Assembly: GCA_913043255.1 (NCBI GenBank)
Contig: CAJWLK010000004.1
Location: forward strand, 1-64,000
Direction of reading: 5' to 3'
From: an uncultured Gemmatimonadota bacterium
GTDB lineage: Bacteria > Gemmatimonadota > Gemmatimonadetes > Palauibacterales > Palauibacteraceae
Length of the DNA stretch: 64,000 nt
Shown here: positions 58,637-64,000 of the stretch, piece after piece
How the letters are laid out: each line of letters begins with the position of its first letter
How positions within the stretch are numbered: the stretch's first letter is position 1
Notes under the pieces: model-generated
The model's database searches: none
What the model was told of the DNA's origin: nothing
The model's input: only the letters and a program-made list of their open reading frames with translations
Made by a program: the position numbers and the translations under genes

Positions 58637-59593
58637 TTGACCCATTTCCGTAGCTGCGCCTCTCTCACCGTAACTTTTGCGGTTTTTCTCCTTGGATGCG
58701 CTGAGGAGTCTGCCGACTTGTCACCCACTGTGACCGCTGGCACGCTATCAGTCTTTGAGGGGGAGTTATTCTATCAGAAGATCGGAGTTGGTCAGCCAGT
58801 TGTGGTTTTACATGGTGGGCCTGGTTTAGACCACACCTACCTTCGGCCATGGTTTGAGCCACTGACGGACACTCATCAGGTCGTTTTTTATGACCAGAGG
58901 GGTTTGGGAGGGTCGCGCGCACGACTCAATATGTCGAGCATTTCCATGAGTCGATATTTGACTGACCTTGATCGGATTCGAGAAAGGGTTGCACAACGTG
59001 AACGTATCATCGTTTTGACGCACTCTTGGGGTGCGATTCCAGCCCTATTGTACGCACTCCAAGTTCCGAATCGAGTTGAAGCGTTGATTCTTGTTAGTCC
59101 AGTTGAACCGGGGAGTCGCTTTTCAAGTTTGACAAGTGATCGTCAAGCAGCCAGGCGAACCCCAGCCGATCAACGTGCGTTGGATTCGTTGAGGGCTAGC
59201 CCTCAGTTCCGAGCCAGAGACCGTGAGACTATAAACAAGATGTTTTTCCACGTCTTCCGTGGGACATTTGCTAATCCGGATGTGGCGGATAGTCTCTTTG
59301 CGGTAAACCTACAGGCTAGGACAGTCGAGGAAGGTCAAGAGGTCGCTCGTCTTCTTATGACCCCGCTTGAAGGGCTCGATTTTTGGGATGAGCTCGATCA
59401 GCTAGCAGTGCCTGTTCTTATAGTCCACGGTGAGAGTGATCCGATACCCGTAGAGATGGTTGAAATGCTGCATGAGACGTTACCAGAAAGCAAACTGGCT
59501 CTCCTCAACAACACAGGTCACTTTCCATTTATAGAGAATCGCGTGGAGTTTTTCGGTGCTGTACGACAGTTTCTGTCGGAACTTAATCCATGA
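58637..59593 (+). CDS. Alpha/beta hydrolase lipoprotein (prolyl-aminopeptidase-like)
   Basis: 318 residues starting with TTG and a lipoprotein signal ending LLGC (Cys21). The alpha/beta hydrolase domain has the oxyanion motif VVVLHGGPGLDHTYLR (HGGPG 59-63), DQRGLGGS, the nucleophile Ser130 in LTHSWG (where proline iminopeptidases have GGSWG), the acid in HGESDPIP and the histidine in GHFPF. This pattern is that of S33-family peptidases; the lipid anchor places it in the periplasm or outer membrane. It overlaps the next gene by four bases. Confidence 0.83.
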   Translation: MTHFRSCASLTVTFAVFLLGCAEESADLSPTVTAGTLSVFEGELFYQKIGVGQPVVVLHGGPGLDHTYLRPWFEPLTDTHQVVFYDQRGLGGSRARLNMSSISMSRYLTDLDRIRERVAQRERIIVLTHSWGAIPALLYALQVPNRVEALILVSPVEPGSRFSSLTSDRQAARRTPADQRALDSLRASPQFRARDRETINKMFFHVFRGTFANPDVADSLFAVNLQARTVEEGQEVARLLMTPLEGLDFWDELDQLAVPVLIVHGESDPIPVEMVEMLHETLPESKLALLNNTGHFPFIENRVEFFGAVRQFLSELNP

Positions 59594-60246
59594 ACGATTA
59601 TTCGCCCTCGATAGTTCTTGGTATGGATCCAAGTCGATTGGCCTGTGCGCTTCAGATGATTAACACGGCGCGTCGAAATCCATTGGGGAGCTTGGATCGT
59701 CTCAGCAAACTAATAGGTGGATTTGAGGCGCTCTTGGAGACAGTGCCACAGCGACGGAGTCGAGAACTAGAAGGGTCACGCGCGCTCGACGAGCTAGACA
59801 CACTTCTTACATCACAGGGCGTTCAGGGTGGCACTGAATCGTTGCGGAGTTTTCTTGAGCCGATCATAGATCGTTTGATCGAAGCGCTGCTTGAGTTTCC
59901 AGAAAGACGATTGGCCGCGTATGGATCTCTTTTGCCAGGGCAAGAGAATCACCACCAGATTTCAGGGCTGGTGGGTGAGTGGATTGATGGCTATGTGGAA
60001 GGGATGCTCCAACTGGATGGGTTTGCTGAAGAGGAACGGTTCCCCAAGCTAGTGTGGGATTTGTCTGGAAACCCCGAGGCGGTTCGTGTCTTACACAGTG
60101 CTGCTTTGCCGGAATGCTGGGATCGGCTTGACCAATTTGAGAGAAGGTTTTCCTATCGGCGAAGTCTTGTTCCGGTGAGGACTGATCAGGGAACTTTGGT
60201 TTGTAATCTCTACGAGTTTGTTGAATCACAGGTGCACGTGGAGTGA
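59590..60246 (+). CDS. Gamma-glutamylcyclotransferase-fold protein with N-terminal extension
   Basis: 218 residues. The C-terminal half has LAAYGSLLPGQENH (111-124) and LDQFERRFSYRRSLVPV (180-196), the two conserved ends of the GGCT/AIG2-like fold, with a typical C-terminal CNLYEF strand. The first about 100 residues form a helical extension (ARRNPLGSLDRLSKLIGGFEALLE, LRSFLEPIIDRLIEALLEF) not seen in ordinary family members. The VxGELY-like position reads VRVLHS, so the usual catalytic glutamate may be missing and the activity is doubtful. It is coupled to the hydrolase gene (ATGA). Confidence 0.65.
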   Translation: MNDYSPSIVLGMDPSRLACALQMINTARRNPLGSLDRLSKLIGGFEALLETVPQRRSRELEGSRALDELDTLLTSQGVQGGTESLRSFLEPIIDRLIEALLEFPERRLAAYGSLLPGQENHHQISGLVGEWIDGYVEGMLQLDGFAEEERFPKLVWDLSGNPEAVRVLHSAALPECWDRLDQFERRFSYRRSLVPVRTDQGTLVCNLYEFVESQVHVE

Positions 60247-60286
60247 CGGTCTTCAGTTGACGGCAGCGCACCGTTGAAGGTGTATG

Positions 60287-61153
60287 CTATGCTTCCTCTT
60301 GCTTGACCTCATCCCATAGGCGATCCAAGGTTTCGAGCCCTACCGTCTCCCAATCTATACTCCGCATCTCGGCGAGCTCGATCATACGACGGCACCGGTT
60401 TTCAAACTTTGAGATCGACACTAGAAGAGCGTTGGCTGGGTGGGCTCCTGCGAGCCGAGCAGTATTCGCCGCCGCAAAGAGGAGGTCGCCAACTTCTTCT
60501 TCGACACGAGCACTTGCATCGCCAATATCAAAAACCAAATTCGTGTCGGCTACTTGCTGGAGTTCCTCAATCTCTTCACGAACCTTTGCGAGTGCTCCTT
60601 CAATACTTTCCCAGTCGAAATTGAAGGTGGCCATGCGCTTCTGAACTCGAGCTGCGCGGCTTAGAGGATCAAGTCCAGGGGGAATACCTTCGAATGGGTC
60701 GATACCAGTTTTCACGGGCTCGTTTTGCAAGGCAGCTTCGGACGTCCGCTCAGCGGCTTTCATTGTTTCCCAATCAGGGGGTGACTCCGAATCTCCGAAC
60801 ACATGTGGGTGTCGTGCCACCATTTTTTCTTCGAGCGCAGTGATGACGTCCTTTGTGCTAAATGCGCCTCGTTCTTCTGCAAGAATGACCTGAAAGGCAA
60901 CATTTAGAAGGAGGTCTCCGAGTTCCTTCTGAAGTAAGGCATCGTCTTCTACGTTGATTGCCTCGGCCACCTCATGGGCTTCTTCGAGAAGATACGGTCG
61001 TAGACTCTGGGCAGTCTGTTTTTTGTCCCAAGGGCAGCGATCGCGAAGCAGCCGCACCAACGCGAGTACGCGACCGAGAGTATCATCTTCTTCTCGCCTC
61101 TCGCGAAGGTGAAGAGTTTTAGGACCACCTGGGGTAGCAAGCTTGTCGTTCAT
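60287..61153 (-). CDS. mazG: Nucleoside triphosphate pyrophosphohydrolase MazG
   Basis: 288 residues with two MazG domains. The first has LLRDRCPWDKKQTAQSLRPYLLEEAHEVAEAI and the EExxE/ExxD acid motif in KELGDLLLNVAFQVILAEE, then KMVARHPHVFGD; the second is at about residues 195-260 (VREEIEELQQ, VEEEVGDLLFAAANTARL). MazG hydrolyses nucleoside triphosphates to monophosphates and, in E. coli, lowers ppGpp-linked stress. Length and two-domain layout match the E. coli type. Divergent to alr. Confidence 0.94.
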   Translation of the reverse strand: MNDKLATPGGPKTLHLRERREEDDTLGRVLALVRLLRDRCPWDKKQTAQSLRPYLLEEAHEVAEAINVEDDALLQKELGDLLLNVAFQVILAEERGAFSTKDVITALEEKMVARHPHVFGDSESPPDWETMKAAERTSEAALQNEPVKTGIDPFEGIPPGLDPLSRAARVQKRMATFNFDWESIEGALAKVREEIEELQQVADTNLVFDIGDASARVEEEVGDLLFAAANTARLAGAHPANALLVSISKFENRCRRMIELAEMRSIDWETVGLETLDRLWDEVKQEEA

Positions 61154-61221
61154 GGCGCGCGCAAGGTATGAGGGGTAGCGTCACAACTCCAACTTCGTGT
61201 AAGCGAGATCTTTTCACTTAG

Positions 61222-61257
61222 TTGTAAGTTCTAAAATAGTGCCACTCAATTACAACG
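61222..61257. promoter_or_regulatory. Inverted repeat upstream of alr
   Basis: GTTGTAA (61222-61228) and TTACAAC (61251-61257) face each other 22 bases apart, with TAAAAT (61233-61238) between, in the divergent region between mazG and alr. It could be an operator or a stem in the alr leader; no regulator is known. Confidence 0.25.
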
Positions 61258-61267
61258 GTCGATACAC

Positions 61268-62422
61268 TTGGACGAAAATTCTGCAGACCAATATACGAGA
61301 GCATGGCTCGAGGTAGACCTGGACGCACTCGTCCAAAATGCTCAGGAAGTAGCCAAACGCGTAGCCCCAGCTCGACTAATACCCATGGTAAAGGCTAATG
61401 GGTATGGTTTGGGGGCTGTTGAGGTGGCTGGTGCACTAACCCGACTTGAGCCCTATGCGCTCGGAGTAGCTACCCCTGGAGAAGGAATTGAACTTCGGGA
61501 TGCTGGGATAGAAGAGCGAATCATTGTGTTTGCACCAGGGGTTATTGGAGAGGCAGAAGCTCTGTTGGCTGGTCGACTGGATATTTCTGTATTCAGTCTT
61601 TCCTCACTTAGAGCCCTTGATTCAAGGGTGCGAGAGAACGGTGGTTCAGTAGGTATCCACCTCGAGATCGACACTGGGATGGGCCGTGCTGGTTTCATTG
61701 CTTCTGCTGCCGAAGAATGGGTTCCACAGGTTGCGAGGATAATTGAGCGGGGTGGAGTATGCGTTGAGAGTGCATTCACCCATTTTCATTCTGCTGCCGA
61801 GGATGGTGCTGTTACAGCTTTTCAGTTCAAACAGTTCGAGGCATCTCTAACGTTGCTTGAGTCAGCCGGTGTGACGGTTCCGCTGCGTCACGCGTCTAAC
61901 AGCGATGCGATTCTCCATGATCGGCAGTATCATTTAGATCTCGTGCGTCCGGGGATCTATATGTATGGAGGACGTCGGGGGACAGGGATCAATGGCCCGT
62001 TGCCGGACCCCAAAGTGGTTGCATCCGTGCGGGCTCGGATCCTAGAAGTACGCTCGCTCGCTGCGGGCGCAACATTAAGCTATGGCGCAAAGTATGTTAC
62101 GCGACGAGAAGAAAGCATTGCAACGCTTGGTATTGGATACGCTGATGGTATACCGTGGCGACCTGGGAGCCAGGGCCACGCTATCGTCCGTGGTACGCGA
62201 GTTCCCATCCGTGGGTCTGTATGTATGGATATGACGCTCTTAGACGTTTCGGCAGTGTCGAGTGTCGAACCTTGGTCAGTAGTAACATTGCTTGGGTCAG
62301 AGGGGGACGAGGAAATTACGCTGGCTGATCTCGCTGAGATCGGCCAGACCATCGAATACGAAATATTGACAGGATTTAGCCAACGGGTACCGCGGTACTA
62401 CTCGCCATACCTGGGAGCTTAA
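61268..62422 (+). CDS. alr: Alanine racemase
   Basis: A 384-residue fold-type III PLP enzyme producing D-alanine for the peptidoglycan pentapeptide. It carries the Schiff-base lysine Lys42 in PMVKANGYGLG, HLEIDTGMGRAGF, a C-terminal beta domain with LSYGAKYV (the second catalytic residue, a tyrosine) and GIGYADGIPWR and VCMDMTLLD. The start is a TTG at 61268, which fits the conserved N-terminus RAWLEVDLDALVQN. It feeds the missing ddl/murF step. mazG diverges upstream. Confidence 0.95.
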   Translation: MDENSADQYTRAWLEVDLDALVQNAQEVAKRVAPARLIPMVKANGYGLGAVEVAGALTRLEPYALGVATPGEGIELRDAGIEERIIVFAPGVIGEAEALLAGRLDISVFSLSSLRALDSRVRENGGSVGIHLEIDTGMGRAGFIASAAEEWVPQVARIIERGGVCVESAFTHFHSAAEDGAVTAFQFKQFEASLTLLESAGVTVPLRHASNSDAILHDRQYHLDLVRPGIYMYGGRRGTGINGPLPDPKVVASVRARILEVRSLAAGATLSYGAKYVTRREESIATLGIGYADGIPWRPGSQGHAIVRGTRVPIRGSVCMDMTLLDVSAVSSVEPWSVVTLLGSEGDEEITLADLAEIGQTIEYEILTGFSQRVPRYYSPYLGA

Positions 62423-62533
62423 TCGAACGGATATGATGATCGAGAAAAATAGGGAATACGGAGCTGGGTTTGGAAGGGATCTTGTGATGGCCGCAATGGT
62501 CCTCCTTCCTGAGGCTGACATCGGGAGCGGTTT

Positions 62534-63763
62534 GTGAACAAGTCTGCTGGGCATGGTAACCGAAAATTCGTCATCCTTGCGCTTGGTTTAGTTGGACTGT
62601 CGGTATCTTGTACGGAAGACCCGCTTGCACTTGGGAGTGATACGGCACCAGGAGCGACCAGCGAGATTCGAGATGTAACCTTGGAGGTAACAAGCCTCCC
62701 ACTTTGGCGAGACACCACTGTTTCGGGTTTCGCTCTTCCGTCAAATGCACCCTTCATGTTTCTTTCGAACGATTCGCAGATGTTAGCAAAAGGGCTCGCG
62801 CGTTTTAATGTTCCGGACACCCTGCGAACCCTTGCCGACACGTTGCCAGTGGGGCTGTTCGACAGCGTCACGGTCCAACTCACGGTCGATACGGTTCGGT
62901 CGGTCTTCTCTGACTTTCCAGTCACATTTCGGATGGTGACATTGGCTGAGTCCTTTGACGAAGATTCGGAGGTGATCGAAGTCAATGCGGGCATCGGGTC
63001 CGGTGCAGAGCTTGCGACAGGGCACTTTGACGGGATCTCGGATACTGTGAGGATGGATTTTGCAGTTTCAGTCGATTCTTTGCTTAAAAGCTGGCAAGAA
63101 ACGGATGGCGAACCTGGGTTTGCACTGCTCGTCGAGGGACCTAAATCTCGGGTTCGTATCCAGCAGATGCTCCTCCGATACCGCCCGCTGCTAGAGGGGC
63201 GAGTGGTGCCGTTGGTTCCCAAGACACAGTTTCCAACGTCGCGCACTTTTGTGACTGATCCGCCCCTGCCCCCGACAGGTCAAGAACTTCGACTTGGAGG
63301 TATTCCATCTTCCCGTCTGTACTTCGAATTCGTTCCTCCAGATACGGTCGCAGGCATTCCCTTGCGAGAGGCTACGATCAATCATGCAGAAATTATTCTG
63401 CACCCCTTAGCACCTCCTAAGGATCCATTCCCAGCTGAGTTAACCTTCGCTGCGAGACAAATCACCCTTTTGGGAGATCCTTTTGTCCTGGGTCCCAAGA
63501 CACCGATTGGCTCGGGGAATGCCGTAACGATTGCTCTAAACCCAGAGACGTTGGCAACAGGGAGGCCGCTAAGCTTGAATGTCACATTGCTACTGGCTCG
63601 AGCCACCGTCGAATCTGTGAGCAGCATACGGATGGGGCTGCGCTCCGATCCAGATGCCCAAACAATCGGGTTTTGGGAATTCGGATCGGCCGAAGGTGCG
63701 GAGGGATTTCTTCCCCAGCTTAGAATTATACTGAGCCCTAAACCCCCCTTTGATATCCCATGA
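62534..63763 (+). CDS. Exported lipoprotein of unknown function
   Basis: 409 residues with a lipoprotein signal ending LSVSC (Cys26). The remainder is mostly beta strand with repeated FNVPDTL, VTVQLTVDTV and RIQQMLLRYR type segments and no enzyme motif. Its size and composition recall surface or outer-membrane lipoproteins that partner with beta-barrel proteins in Bacteroidetes-related phyla (the DUF4270-like style), which fits the OMP gene that follows. The start is a GTG with weak signals. Confidence 0.62.
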   Translation: MNKSAGHGNRKFVILALGLVGLSVSCTEDPLALGSDTAPGATSEIRDVTLEVTSLPLWRDTTVSGFALPSNAPFMFLSNDSQMLAKGLARFNVPDTLRTLADTLPVGLFDSVTVQLTVDTVRSVFSDFPVTFRMVTLAESFDEDSEVIEVNAGIGSGAELATGHFDGISDTVRMDFAVSVDSLLKSWQETDGEPGFALLVEGPKSRVRIQQMLLRYRPLLEGRVVPLVPKTQFPTSRTFVTDPPLPPTGQELRLGGIPSSRLYFEFVPPDTVAGIPLREATINHAEIILHPLAPPKDPFPAELTFAARQITLLGDPFVLGPKTPIGSGNAVTIALNPETLATGRPLSLNVTLLLARATVESVSSIRMGLRSDPDAQTIGFWEFGSAEGAEGFLPQLRIILSPKPPFDIP

Positions 63764-64000
63764 TGCGTTGGGTCCATTTGTTTCTGACTCTGATGGTGGT
63801 TCCTATTGGTTTATCGGCCCAGCAACCGCTCACCTCCGTTGGGCTTGGATATCCGGTTGAGCCCATAGATGGAAGATCCGCAGCTCTGGGTGGTACTGGC
63901 ATTGGTCTTTTTGGAAGCACCTATAGCCTGCGCAATCCGGCGGATCTTCTGCATCACCCAGAAGCCGGCTTCAGCCTGTCCTTAGCAAGTGAAGCTGTGA
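63760..64000 (+). CDS. Outer membrane protein, N-terminal part (runs off window)
   Basis: The frame opens at an ATG at 63760 that overlaps the previous stop (ATGA) and stays open to the window end, giving 80 residues. A signal peptide (MMRWVHLFLTLMVVPIGLSA, cleaved before QQPL) is followed by GLGYPVEPIDGRSAALGGTGIGLFGSTYSLRNPADLL. The pattern ALGGTGIG...SLRNPA is typical of PorV/PorQ- and OmpP1-like barrel proteins. Most of the protein is outside the window, so the family cannot be fixed. The ATGA coupling suggests it works with the upstream lipoprotein. Confidence 0.7.
   Translation, partial: MMRWVHLFLTLMVVPIGLSAQQPLTSVGLGYPVEPIDGRSAALGGTGIGLFGSTYSLRNPADLLHHPEAGFSLSLASEAV

Noticed and set aside
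60247-60286. Imperfect hairpin between the GGCT-fold gene and mazG.
   Set aside because: The stem has bulges and no T-run, so a terminator call is not supported.
1-64000. CRISPR arrays, insertion sequences, prophage genes and attachment sites.
   Set aside because: No regularly spaced repeats, transposases, integrases or phage proteins are seen in any region.

Overview
The window is a moderately GC-rich, densely coded stretch of a diderm (Gram-negative-type) bacterial chromosome. It carries SusC/SusD outer-membrane proteins, many signal-peptide lipoproteins with clear lipoboxes, beta-barrel proteins ending in aromatic residues, a TRAP transporter and a complete division and cell-wall (dcw) cluster that uses the meso-diaminopimelate type of MurE. 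This mix (SusCD, orphan cox accessory genes, MoxR/VWA pairs, periplasmic TPR proteins) fits a heterotrophic member of Gemmatimonadota or a neighbouring FCB-type phylum, probably environmental or marine. That placement is inference from gene content only. No insertion sequence, prophage, CRISPR array or rRNA was seen, and there is one tRNA.

Layout. 1-2.9 kb: the end of a SusC-like receptor and its SusD partner, a strong terminator and tRNA-Val. 3.1-7.5 kb: an M20-type N-carbamoyl-amino-acid hydrolase coupled to a class III aminotransferase (possibly the last steps of reductive pyrimidine breakdown), a small lipoprotein, a lysophospholipid-type acyltransferase and a small membrane protein. 7.9-8.3 kb: HU with a recognisable promoter. 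8.5-11.2 kb: coxE and coxD facing away from coxG, with no CO dehydrogenase structural genes in view. 11.2-14.1 kb: a PHP-type phosphatase and a periplasmic TPR protein.

14.2-31.7 kb: the dcw cluster mraZ-rsmH-ftsL-ftsI-murE-murF-mraY-murD-ftsW-murG-murC-murB-ftsQ-ftsA-ftsZ, almost all translationally coupled, behind a promoter decorated with MraZ-box repeats. ddl is absent. 31.7-38.1 kb: an M23 peptidase lipoprotein, a VWA-type membrane protein, ftsY and recG. 38.3-41.6 kb: asnS, an exported RidA, an alpha/beta hydrolase and a thioesterase.

41.6-48.7 kb: a large YdiJ-like FAD/FeS oxidoreductase diverging from an operon of serine-glyoxylate-type aminotransferase and a DctPQM TRAP transporter, which suggests uptake and oxidation of a small organic acid. 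48.7-50.3 kb: two metallo-beta-lactamase-fold proteins that share a changed metal motif. 50.5-53.8 kb: phosphohexomutase, an exported jelly-roll-like protein, a TlpA-like thioredoxin lipoprotein and a cold-shock gene with a structured leader.

53.8-55.4 kb: the most interesting segment, a monohaem cytochrome lipoprotein next to a protein with a CxxCH site at the start of an outer-membrane beta-barrel, an architecture like Cyc2-type porin-cytochrome fusions. 55.5-64 kb: amino-acid enzymes (cystathionine gamma-synthase family, threonine dehydratase), a MOSC protein, a hydrolase lipoprotein, a GGCT-fold protein, mazG, alr, a large lipoprotein and the start of an outer-membrane protein that runs off the end.
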